A stretch of DNA of 5,121 bases from positions 1-5,121 of the forward strand of contig PUPG01000035.1 of the NCBI GenBank assembly GCA_003553005.1, read 5' to 3'. This stretch comes from Bacteroidales bacterium. Lineage in GTDB: Bacteria > Bacteroidota > Bacteroidia > Bacteroidales > UBA7960. Each line of letters begins with the position of its first letter. The stretch's first letter is position 1. A program made the position numbers and the translations under genes. Below are positions 1-5,121 of this stretch, one piece after another. The notes beneath the pieces were generated by a model. It was not told the DNA's origin. It saw only the letters and a program-made list of their open reading frames with translations, and did no database searches.

Positions 1-638
1 GCTTCGATATGTTCAGGGGAGAGGGTAAAGTGCAGGTCGACCTTGCCGGATGGGTCTTTTGCATATAAAGCCCCTTCCACCAAATGTTCTTCCATGGCCG
101 TCCGGTTGTCCTGGCCATAGCGGTGAAAGGCGATCAGGGCTTTGGGCAGGGCCGCGTAGTCCAATCCGGGGTCAAAAAGCAAATAGTCCAGTATGGGCAG
201 GTAGTTTTCGGTCTTCAGGAGGTGATCTGCATCCAGGTCATCTTTGTCCATGACCACTTGCAGGTCTTCCCAAAACGGGAAGTGGTGCATTTTCTCGAAA
301 AAACGCCTGGCTTCCGGCTTGGAATCTTTCAGGCTGTCGGGTTCCACGCCGGCGATGAGCAGGTCGCGCCAGGCAAACACCTCCTTGAACATCCGTGTGG
401 CTGCACCACTGGCCGGCACAAATTTCAACACACGGAAATCGTCAATCCTTTCCTGGTAGGTGCGCACATAGCCTTCCACCTGCCGTTCATCCATTACCCT
501 GATGCCGTCGCCCGGGGTAGCAGGCCTGTCGAGCTGCAGGGCAGGGAAGCCCTTCTTGAAATGGGCAATCTGATCGAGGAAAACCGCTTTGGTGATCCCC
601 TTGCTTTCCAGTTGATGAATATCTTGTTCGTTCAACAT
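1..638 (-). CDS. DUF4301 family protein, N-terminal 212 residues (3' end outside window)
   Basis: Reading the minus strand from the ATG at 638 gives an open frame with no stop as far as the window edge: 212 full codons plus two bases. The N-terminus (MLNEQDIHQLESKGI) and the stretch HFKKGFPALQLDRPATPGDG at residues 26-45 match how DUF4301 proteins of Bacteroidota begin. The motif KFVPASGAATRMFK at 72-85 is the most recognisable part of the family, and ALIAFHRY (167-174) and EEHLVEGALYA (183-193) are further family-like blocks. Members are usually around 500 residues, so less than half is here. The biochemical role is not established; the SGAATRMFK stretch resembles a glycine-rich phosphate-binding loop, but that is my inference. 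There is no signal peptide or membrane segment, so it is probably cytosolic. No clear Shine-Dalgarno precedes the start, but a good TACATTTG promoter element lies about 30 bases upstream. It is divergent from the histidine kinase gene. Confidence 0.88.
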   Translation of the reverse strand, partial: MLNEQDIHQLESKGITKAVFLDQIAHFKKGFPALQLDRPATPGDGIRVMDERQVEGYVRTYQERIDDFRVLKFVPASGAATRMFKEVFAWRDLLIAGVEPDSLKDSKPEARRFFEKMHHFPFWEDLQVVMDKDDLDADHLLKTENYLPILDYLLFDPGLDYAALPKALIAFHRYGQDNRTAMEEHLVEGALYAKDPSGKVDLHFTLSPEHIE

Positions 639-668
639 AAGTCGTAAGGTTTGTCTTGTCTATGTAAG

Positions 669-676
669 CAAATGTA
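669..676 (-). promoter_or_regulatory. Bacteroidota-type -7 promoter element for the DUF4301 gene
   Basis: On the minus strand these bases read TACATTTG, an exact match to the TAnnTTTG -7 consensus of the Bacteroidota primary sigma factor. The element lies 30 bases upstream of the DUF4301 start codon, which would give a short leader starting near position 662. No clear TTTG -33 element is visible at the usual spacing; that region overlaps the palindrome at 694-723. Confidence 0.55.
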
Positions 677-693
677 TTAAAATAATCGGAAAA

Positions 694-723
694 TTCATAT
701 GCCGGCGATTCACCGGCAATGAA
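694..723. promoter_or_regulatory. Imperfect palindrome in the divergent promoter region (possible operator or hairpin)
   Basis: The arms TTCATATGCCGG (694-705) and CCGGCAATGAA (713-723) are complementary apart from one unpaired base. The core, GCCGGCGATTCACCGGC (701-717), is itself nearly palindromic with a single mismatch. It sits between two divergent genes and over the expected -33 region of the DUF4301 promoter, a position suited to a dimeric regulator that could affect either gene. It is not followed by a T-tract in either direction, so a terminator is unlikely. The assignment as an operator is inference. Confidence 0.4.
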
Positions 724-761
724 AGAATTTTGTAAATTCGCTGGATAATGTAATCGTTGAT

Positions 762-1892
762 ATGTTTGATCCCGCGCAGAAAGTATCACCCGGAAAAGTC
801 CAGTCCCAGGCCCAGGATATCATCCGGAGTCCCTTCTTTTCGGAACTCCTGAAGGAGGCACCCAATATCCTGATGATCCTTAATGCACACCGGCAAGTGG
901 TCTACCTGAACAGAAATCCTGTGCCCGGCAACCAGGCATTGCCGGGAAATGGACTGGGCCAGCGGCCGGGAGAATGTCTTGGCTGCATCAACATCACCAC
1001 CGGTGAGCTGGGTTGCGGGGCGACCGATTTTTGCCAGGTATGTGGATTCAATGCAGCCATTCGTGCCAGTGAACGTGGAGAAGAAGGTCAGGATGAATGC
1101 AATATCGCCCTGAAAAACGGGGCTTCACTCACGCTTAGCGTGCATACCAAGCCCTTTACCTTTCAGGGCGAACAATACATCTTTTGTGCACTCGAGGACA
1201 TCAGTGAGAAAAAGCGACGGGAGATGCTTGAGAGCATCTTTCTTCACGACATCCTGAACACAGCGGCCATCCTGAGTGGGTTGAGCGACACGTACGAAGA
1301 GCTTCCACAGGAGCAGGTCAAAGCAATGCTAAGCGAGGTGGCAGACAACATCAGCGATGAGGTGCAATCCTACCGGCTGATCAGCAGTGCGGAAAACCAA
1401 TTGCTGAAGCCCAACTTTACGATGCTCGACATTGCGGACCTGGTTGCCGAGGTGGTCCGGTCCCTGCAGAACATGCACAAGTACAAGTTCAGAAAAATCG
1501 ACCTGGACGTCTCCGTGGGCAATATCGTTACCGAGCGTACCCTGCTGCGCAGGGTGTTGATGAACATGATCAAAAACGCTTTTGAAGCCAGCCGCCAGGA
1601 GGATGTCGTACGGATTTCCGCCCGTTATGACAAAAAGAAGCAAAAAGCGATTGTTTCCGTGCAAAACCCGCAGGTCATCCCCAGGAAGGACCAGTTGAAG
1701 CTGTTTCAAAAGTCTTTTTCCACGAAAGGCCGGGGCAGAGGGTGGGGAACCTACAGCATTAAGATCCTCACGGAAAAGTACCTGCAGGGGCAGGTCCGGT
1801 TTAGTTCGGACGCCAGCGTGGGTACCATCTTTACGATTGAAGTCCCATCGCTCGATGAATCATCTTCCCAGGAACCGTCATCTCCAAAGTAA
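762..1892 (+). CDS. Soluble sensor histidine kinase with cysteine-rich PAS-like domain
   Basis: A 376-residue protein with no signal peptide or membrane segment, so a cytosolic sensor kinase. Residues about 25-148 form a PAS-like sensor (FFSELLKEAPNILMILN onward, ending in FCALEDISEKKRRE). Inserted in it is a cysteine cluster: C72, C75, C85, C91 and C94 in the pattern ECLGC-x9-CGATDFCQVCG. The H-box is FLHDILN with phospho-acceptor H162. The ATPase domain follows: N-box RRVLMNMIKNAFEAS (N272), a divergent G1 region (QNPQVIP, lacking DxGxG), F-box LFQKSFSTKG (312-323) and G2 box GRGWGTYS (325-332). The RSFSTKG/RGxGTYS style is typical of a known kinase subfamily. The tail (364-376) is serine-rich. 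No response regulator adjoins it, so it is an orphan here. The cysteines suggest redox, metal or Fe-S sensing, by inference. The next in-frame ATG is codon 38, inside the PAS part, so 762 is preferred although no Shine-Dalgarno precedes it. Confidence 0.9.
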   Translation: MFDPAQKVSPGKVQSQAQDIIRSPFFSELLKEAPNILMILNAHRQVVYLNRNPVPGNQALPGNGLGQRPGECLGCINITTGELGCGATDFCQVCGFNAAIRASERGEEGQDECNIALKNGASLTLSVHTKPFTFQGEQYIFCALEDISEKKRREMLESIFLHDILNTAAILSGLSDTYEELPQEQVKAMLSEVADNISDEVQSYRLISSAENQLLKPNFTMLDIADLVAEVVRSLQNMHKYKFRKIDLDVSVGNIVTERTLLRRVLMNMIKNAFEASRQEDVVRISARYDKKKQKAIVSVQNPQVIPRKDQLKLFQKSFSTKGRGRGWGTYSIKILTEKYLQGQVRFSSDASVGTIFTIEVPSLDESSSQEPSSPK

Positions 1893-1903
1893 CCCTGAAT
1901 AAT

Positions 1904-1929
1904 GCCACCGGCGGTTGTGGCGGTTTTTT
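1904..1929 (+). terminator. Rho-independent terminator of the histidine kinase gene
   Basis: Eleven bases after the kinase stop codon, GCCAC (1904-1908) pairs with GTGGC (1917-1921) around an 8-base loop, followed by GG and a run of six T (1924-1929). The T-run lies only on the plus-strand side. The convergent thioredoxin gene ends at 1935 and gets no comparable T-tract from this hairpin, so it seems to serve the kinase only. Confidence 0.7.
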
Positions 1930-1934
1930 GCGTG

Positions 1935-3383
1935 CTACTCTGCTTTGCGCATTTTTTCTCTGAGGAATGGGGTAATGTGTTCGATGCCGATGTCCCTCGC
2001 CAGGATTCTCTTCTCTTCATCAAGGATGTATACCTTGGGTATGGCGTAAATGCTGTAAGTGTCCAGTACCTTGCCCTCGCCGCCTGCATCGTGCACGTGA
2101 ACCCAGTCCTCCGGGTAGTCGCTGATGGCATCAAGCCATTTGTTCTGGTCACGTTCCGTGTTAATCGCCACGACACGGACACCCTCATCCTTCAGTGCTT
2201 CCCATGTTTCTTTGAGCTTGGGCGCTGCCTCAAGACAGAATGGGCATTCGGAATCCCAGAAATACAGGACCAGGTAATCCGCTTCGATCTCGTGCAGGGT
2301 AACGGTTTCTCCCCCGGGATCTTTCAGGCGAAGGTCCGGGGCGGTTTCTCCAAGGAGCAGTGGCTTGAGCTCTTCCACTCTCTCCCGCATGCTGTCCAGC
2401 CGGCGTTCATCCATCCAGTCCACCTCATCGGTGAGGTAATAGTTCTCCACCATGTGCACAAACACCTTGTCCATCCCCATCACCTGGGAAGCCTCTGCGT
2501 TGTTGGTGATGAACCATATGGTGTACTGAAAGACTTCCGGATGTGCCCTTGCCTTATCAATGACCCGGTCTGCTTCGCTGATGATGCTATCGGGATCCTG
2601 CATCAGCACGTTGTTGAAATAGATGCGCAGGCGGCTGTGATACACTGGGGTATAAAGTATGCGTGCATCGGAAAAGTCGATGTTGTCAAAAAACTGGCTT
2701 TTATAGATCTGGTACATGGCATCGGTATCCTGTTGTCCGTTTGGAAGCAAGGGCGGCTCTGGAAGTTCAGGATCCCGCTGCCCTTTGAGAATCAGTGCCA
2801 GTAGTCCATCCGGGTCTTCAGCGATGATCTCATCTTGTTTTTCCTGCACCGTCGCATTCATTTCTTCAATCTCCTGCCGCAACTCCGCCTGTCGACCGGG
2901 TGGCGTAGCCGGGTCCCTCAGCTCAGCTTCCAGCGGCTGCCTGCGTTGGTTTTTGCTGGACAGAAATGCCAGGTAATCATAAAACAAGTCGTTTTCAGGG
3001 GAGCCCTCGAACGATAAGGTGCCCATGATGTCTTCCGGGTCTGCTGAAATGTCAAAATGCTGGTTTTTGTCGATGATGACCTCAAAATTGGTGTCGTCTT
3101 CCAGCACGACCAGGTAAAGGCCCGGATCCAGGCGTTCATCGCCGGCGAAAACAGCCATGCCATCCGCGTCAATGTCCGTGGTGTCCTGCATATATTGCCG
3201 GTTGCCAAAATGATAAGCCAGGTAGCATTGTTCACCGGCCAGACCGTCCAGTTGGACCGTGATGTGGTGTCCGTCACTGGCCGAAACGGCGGTCGGCAAT
3301 AAAAATCCGCCGCCAAGTAGAAAAACCAGCACAGTAAGCATTGTGTGGGTAGAAGAAAGGGATTTCCTGAATGGTGCTTGCAT
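1935..3383 (-). CDS. Secreted TlpA-family thioredoxin-like protein (DUF4369-like N-terminus)
   Basis: A 482-residue exported thiol-disulfide protein. Residues 1-35 look like a Sec signal peptide: basic start (FRKS), hydrophobic core (MLTVLVFLLGGGFLLP) and a likely cut after AVSA. There is no lipobox cysteine. Residues about 38-130 resemble the beta-rich DUF4369 domain (ITVQLDGLAGEQCYLAYHFG, then LSFEGSPENDLFYDYLAFL). Residues 130-340 are mostly helical and charged, resembling the linker seen in such Bacteroidota proteins. The thioredoxin/AhpC-TSA fold spans about 343-482: GETAPDLRL, then LYFWDSECPFCLEAAPKL with redox cysteines C380 and C383, and YAIPKVYILDE with the cis-proline P449. It presumably reduces or exchanges disulfides in periplasmic proteins; the substrate is unknown. 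No Shine-Dalgarno is clear. A weak -7-like TAATTTTA lies at 3429-3436 on the same strand, with one mismatch to consensus. The gene stands alone and converges on the kinase gene. Confidence 0.92.
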   Translation of the reverse strand: MQAPFRKSLSSTHTMLTVLVFLLGGGFLLPTAVSASDGHHITVQLDGLAGEQCYLAYHFGNRQYMQDTTDIDADGMAVFAGDERLDPGLYLVVLEDDTNFEVIIDKNQHFDISADPEDIMGTLSFEGSPENDLFYDYLAFLSSKNQRRQPLEAELRDPATPPGRQAELRQEIEEMNATVQEKQDEIIAEDPDGLLALILKGQRDPELPEPPLLPNGQQDTDAMYQIYKSQFFDNIDFSDARILYTPVYHSRLRIYFNNVLMQDPDSIISEADRVIDKARAHPEVFQYTIWFITNNAEASQVMGMDKVFVHMVENYYLTDEVDWMDERRLDSMRERVEELKPLLLGETAPDLRLKDPGGETVTLHEIEADYLVLYFWDSECPFCLEAAPKLKETWEALKDEGVRVVAINTERDQNKWLDAISDYPEDWVHVHDAGGEGKVLDTYSIYAIPKVYILDEEKRILARDIGIEHITPFLREKMRKAE

Positions 3384-3466
3384 ATGATTTTCAATTTAAC
3401 TACGTGATTGGAAAGAACAATCAGCATCTAAAATTACACTTTTTTTCGGAACATCTGGGGACACGA

Positions 3467-3549
3467 TTTTTTGACCCTGGGGGGCGGCATGCCATGAATC
3501 CGGAAATGAGCAATCCATTGGTCGCTTTGTGATGGTCTCTTTTTGACCC
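3467..3549. repeat. Short direct repeat TTTTTGACCC in an intergenic region
   Basis: TTTTTTGACCC at 3467-3477 recurs as TTTTTGACCC at 3540-3549. The first copy sits in CTGGGGACACGATTTTTTG (3455-3473). The 3384-3621 stretch holding them has no credible gene. Besides these copies it contains two small hairpins, CGATT/AATCG (3557-3569) and GATGGTC/GACCCATC (3531-3552, one bulged base), neither followed by a T-tract on the minus strand. The repeat is short and could be chance; a relic of a small repeat element is possible. Confidence 0.3.
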
Positions 3550-3621
3550 ATCCGGACGATTGAAAATCGCCCTGGTTTGCATTCCGCTTGGCCGATCCTC
3601 CTGCCATTAACCCATCAATGA

Positions 3622-4194
3622 TTAATCAATCAGCCAGCCGGCGTCTTCGTCGAGCACATCCGGATTGATGGCATCCCGGTAAAGGATCTGGTGCACGGCG
3701 CCCAGTGCGGAAACCGTCACGGGGCCCCAGCGCCAGCCAAACAGGTCGCGCAGCTGCGCCACCGCACTTTGTCTTGCCGGGGTCGTATTTTTCTGATACA
3801 ACATCACGAAGTCTTTCATGTCCTGGTAAATATCCGCCATGTTATCGGCCAGACTGGCTTCCACCGAATCGTGGTTGTGATCGTGTATATGATAGACATC
3901 CACCTCCTGAAATTGTTCGCGAAGGGCCTTAAAAATCGATTCCCATTGCTCTTCCGTGACAAATCGTTCTGCTGCGCCGGGGTCTGTGACTTCTACTGCT
4001 GGAAGCATGGCCCCTTTCAGGTAAAGCAGGGGCGCTACTTTTTGGAAGTACGCCAGGATGTCCTGCCGCTTGTATTGTGCCGCTTTTTCAAAGAAAAGGC
4101 AATATTCATTGGCCACGGTGATCATTTCGATGACCGCCTTCGACATGCTTTGGTCTTCCGGCATGTTTTCCTGTGCTTGTGTTGGATGCATCAT
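3622..4194 (-). CDS. DUF5063 family protein
   Basis: A 190-residue cytosolic protein without signal peptide or membrane segment, near full length for the DUF5063 family. Family-like blocks in order are VIEMITVANEYCLFFE (21-36), APLLYLKGAMLP (54-65), RFVTEEQWESI (77-87), LADNMADIYQDMKDFVMLYQ (115-134) and FGWRWGPVTVSALGAVHQILY (152-172). The last shares the tryptophan-rich segment and the alanine/histidine helix typical of the family. The function is unknown; most of the protein is predicted helical by eye. An unusual alternating histidine run, YHIHDHNHD (101-109), lies in the middle. The start is uncertain: ATG codons occur at 4194, 4191 and 4164, and the one at 4164 (residue 11) follows AGGAAAAC, the best Shine-Dalgarno-like sequence, while the family homology begins only near residue 18. 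It appears to be a single-gene unit, divergent from the tRNA genes. Confidence 0.88.
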   Translation of the reverse strand: MMHPTQAQENMPEDQSMSKAVIEMITVANEYCLFFEKAAQYKRQDILAYFQKVAPLLYLKGAMLPAVEVTDPGAAERFVTEEQWESIFKALREQFQEVDVYHIHDHNHDSVEASLADNMADIYQDMKDFVMLYQKNTTPARQSAVAQLRDLFGWRWGPVTVSALGAVHQILYRDAINPDVLDEDAGWLID

Positions 4195-4290
4195 TAGATG
4201 TGCAAGTTTTTATTAGCCAGCCCCTTGCTTTTGACGGGATGGTGGGTGCCCGGATGCAGGGACAAATTTTTTATGCAAAGTTTGTCATTT

Positions 4291-4324
4291 TTTGTGAAGA
4301 TCAATAAGAAAATTTGTAATTTTG
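4291..4324 (+). promoter_or_regulatory. Bacteroidota-type promoter of the tRNA-Leu pair
   Basis: TTTG at 4291-4294 as a -33 element, a 22-base spacer, and TAATTTTG at 4317-4324, an exact match to the TAnnTTTG -7 consensus. Transcription would begin near 4331, leaving about six bases before the first tRNA, which is typical of a tRNA promoter. A perfect 6-base inverted repeat GACAAA/TTTGTC (4261-4266, 4281-4286) lies just upstream; its meaning is unclear. Confidence 0.7.
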
Positions 4325-4336
4325 CCGTCGCAATGA

Positions 4337-4420
4337 GCCCAGGTGGTGAAATTGGTAGACACGCTACTTTGAGGGGGTAGTGGCCGCAAGGCCGTGCAAG
4401 TTCGAATCTTGTCCTGGGCA
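4337..4420 (+). tRNA. tRNA-Leu (anticodon GAG)
   Basis: An 84-base class II tRNA. The acceptor arm is GCCCAGG (4337-4343) with CCTGGGC (4413-4419) and discriminator A4420. The D-arm is GTGAAATTGGTAGACAC. The anticodon stem CTACT/GGTAG encloses the loop TTGAGGG, with anticodon GAG at 4371-4373, reading CUC and CUU. The long variable arm (GGCC-GCAA-GGCC) and discriminator A are leucine features. The T-arm loop is TTCGAAT. CCA is not encoded (the next bases are CAA), so it must be added enzymatically. Confidence 0.96.
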
Positions 4421-4471
4421 CAACGCAAAAAACACGTTCTTGAATGTCTTGACAATAAGTACATGACCTGG

Positions 4472-4523
4472 CCTGCTAACCAGCAGGTAAAATACCTTGC
4501 ATGGCGCAAGGCAAAGGTTTACC
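4472..4523 (+). other. Folded spacer between the two tRNA-Leu genes (competing hairpins)
   Basis: The 116-base spacer carries several perfect inverted repeats. CCTGCT/AGCAGG (4472-4477, 4482-4487) has a 4-base loop. CCTTGC/GCAAGG (4495-4500, 4506-4511) has a 5-base loop and is enclosed by GGTAAA/TTTACC (4486-4491, 4518-4523). AGGTA/TACCT (4485-4489, 4493-4497) overlaps both and cannot form with them. There is no T-tract, so these are not terminators. They may guide processing of the tRNA precursor; that is inference. Confidence 0.45.
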
Positions 4524-4536
4524 AATACAAATTGAT

Positions 4537-4620
4537 GCCCAGATGGCGAAATTGGTAGACGCGCTAGTTTCAGGGACTAGTGATGGCAACATCGTGCAGG
4601 TTCGAGTCCTGCTCTGGGCA
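4537..4620 (+). tRNA. tRNA-Leu (anticodon CAG)
   Basis: An 84-base class II tRNA. The acceptor arm is GCCCAGA (4537-4543) with TCTGGGC (4613-4619) and discriminator A4620. The anticodon stem CTAGT/ACTAG encloses the loop TTCAGGG, with anticodon CAG at 4571-4573, reading CUG. The variable arm is GATG-GCAA-CATC and the T-loop is TTCGAGT. CCA is not encoded. It begins exactly 200 bases after the first tRNA-Leu and differs from it at about 18 positions, many of them compensating pairs in stems, so both look functional. With no convincing promoter of its own, it is probably co-transcribed with the first. Confidence 0.96.
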
Positions 4621-4626
4621 CAACAG

Positions 4627-4656
4627 GGCCGTCTGATTTTCAGGCGGCCTTTTTTT
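4627..4656 (+). terminator. Rho-independent terminator of the tRNA-Leu unit
   Basis: GGCCGTCTG (4627-4635) pairs over nine positions, one of them a G-T wobble, with CAGGCGGCC (4641-4649) around the loop ATTTT, and is followed directly by seven T (4650-4656). It begins six bases after the second tRNA, so it ends the tRNA transcript. Confidence 0.93.
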
Positions 4657-4663
4657 GTGTTTA

Positions 4664-4694
4664 TTTGGAAAAAAGTTACCGTTGGCTAATTTTC
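4664..4694 (+). promoter_or_regulatory. Candidate promoter of the S9 peptidase gene, with -7 element inside an inverted repeat
   Basis: TTTG (4664-4667), a 19-base spacer and TAATTTTC (4687-4694), which differs from TAnnTTTG only at the last base. The -7-like octamer is exactly the interval between TTGGC (4682-4686) and GCCAA (4695-4699), a perfect inverted repeat. This would leave a leader of about 130 bases before the peptidase start. No better candidate is visible nearer the gene; TAACTTG near 4794 lacks a -33 partner. Confidence 0.35.
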
Positions 4695-4834
4695 GCCAAA
4701 AAAAAGATCACCTCCTGGTCCGGATAAGCTTTTTTTCCCTAATATAGCAGCCTGTTACATGTATCAACCTGCACGCTGAATGCCGGAATTTTAACTTGCT
4801 AATCCTGAATCACAAACTTTTCTAATCTTCAATC

Positions 4835-5121
4835 ATGCGTTTTCAAAACTTTTTATTTGCCTTTTTGATGCTGGCATTTGGCCTCATCCCCGGACAAGCT
4901 GTTTCCGGACAAAACAAAACCGTGGAATCTGCCAACTACCGGCTTGCCGAGCGTTTTTCTCCCACCAAGGTCGGACGAATGGTATTCAGCACCCGCGTCC
5001 AGCCCAACTGGCTGAAAACCGGGGATAAATTCTGGTACTCCTATAAAACCTCAGCAGGTGAATTCCATTACCTGGTCGACCTGGAGGAACAAAGCAAGGC
5101 GTATCTTTTTGATAACCACGA
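4835..5121 (+). CDS. Secreted S9-family (prolyl oligopeptidase-type) peptidase, N-terminal 95 residues
   Basis: The frame is open from the ATG at 4835 to the window edge: 95 codons plus two bases. Residues 1-25 form a Sec signal peptide (MRFQNFLFAFLMLAFGLIPG) with a likely cut after AVSG; no lipobox cysteine is present. The mature start, ANYRLAERFSPTKVGRMVFS (33-52), then VQPNWLKTGDKFWYSYKTSAG (55-75) and YLVDLEEQSKAYLFDN (79-94), match the N-terminal region of Bacteroidota S9 peptidases, which precedes the DPP IV-type beta-propeller and the C-terminal alpha/beta hydrolase with Ser-Asp-His. Neither of those parts is in the window, so catalytic competence cannot be checked. Such enzymes cleave peptides, often next to proline, in the periplasm. 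No Shine-Dalgarno is visible, as is common in this phylum. It follows the tRNA terminator and has its own leader. Confidence 0.8.
   Translation, partial: MRFQNFLFAFLMLAFGLIPGQAVSGQNKTVESANYRLAERFSPTKVGRMVFSTRVQPNWLKTGDKFWYSYKTSAGEFHYLVDLEEQSKAYLFDNH

Noticed and set aside
84..647. Plus-strand open frame of 187 codons
   Set aside because: It is the antisense of the DUF4301 coding sequence, whose minus-strand translation has clear family motifs; the plus-strand protein has none.
1902..2804. Plus-strand open frame of 300 codons
   Set aside because: It is antisense to the TlpA-family gene and begins inside the kinase terminator. Its protein is rich in His, Val and Phe in the manner of a reverse-strand shadow and shows no domain.
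2918..3427. Minus-strand open frame of 169 codons overlapping the thioredoxin gene
   Set aside because: It is an alternative frame of the same strand; the overlapping frame carries the signal peptide and the DUF4369-like domain.
3531..3569. Hairpins downstream of the DUF5063 gene as a terminator
   Set aside because: The stems are short or bulged and neither is followed by a T-tract on the minus strand, so I do not call a terminator.
3691..4197. Plus-strand open frame of 168 codons
   Set aside because: It is antisense to the DUF5063 gene, with no recognisable domain; the minus-strand protein matches family blocks along its whole length.
4261..4293. GACAAA/TTTGTC inverted repeat followed by T residues as a terminator
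   Set aside because: The stem is only six bases and AT-rich with a 14-base loop, and no plus-strand gene lies upstream to end there.
4194..4509. Two overlapping minus-strand open frames across the tRNA region
   Set aside because: They are antisense to tRNA-Leu(GAG) and its promoter; the cloverleaf explains the sequence.
4424..4570. Possible small plus-strand peptide reading through the tRNA spacer (contains ...HVLECLDNKYMTWP...)
   Set aside because: The frame runs into the second tRNA gene, has no Shine-Dalgarno and no homology I recognise; the inverted repeats explain the spacer better.

Overview
The window looks like ordinary chromosome from a member of the Bacteroidota, of moderate GC content. 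The evidence is the gene families (DUF4301, DUF5063, a secreted TlpA-type thioredoxin with an N-terminal DUF4369-like part, an S9 peptidase with a Bacteroidota-type N-terminus), near-absence of Shine-Dalgarno sequences before the genes, and TAnnTTTG promoter elements, the -7 type used by the primary sigma factor of this phylum. The order or genus cannot be told from the sequence. No mobile element, CRISPR array or phage gene is visible.

Layout: (1) 1-638, minus strand: the N-terminal 212 residues of a DUF4301 protein, whose C-terminus runs off the left edge. (2) 639-761: divergent intergenic region with a TACATTTG -7 element for DUF4301 and an imperfect palindrome that could be an operator. 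(3) 762-1892, plus: a soluble histidine kinase with a cysteine-rich PAS-like sensor, followed by a rho-independent terminator. (4) 1935-3383, minus: a secreted TlpA-family thioredoxin with a CPFC active site, convergent with the kinase. (5) 3384-3621: gene-free, with small repeats and hairpins. (6) 3622-4194, minus: a DUF5063 protein. (7) 4291-4656, plus: a tRNA unit with a promoter, tRNA-Leu(GAG), a highly foldable 116-base spacer, tRNA-Leu(CAG) and a strong terminator. (8) 4657-4834: leader region with a candidate promoter inside an inverted repeat. (9) 4835-5121, plus: the start of a secreted S9-family peptidase that runs off the right edge.

The genes do not form one operon or pathway. Strands alternate and nearly every gene is its own unit. 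The kinase has no response regulator beside it, so its partner is elsewhere. The thioredoxin and the peptidase are both exported and would act in the periplasm or at the envelope. I found no convincing new multi-gene system. The points most worth a second look are the cysteine-rich sensor of the orphan kinase, the palindrome in the divergent promoter region, and the folded spacer between the two leucine tRNAs.
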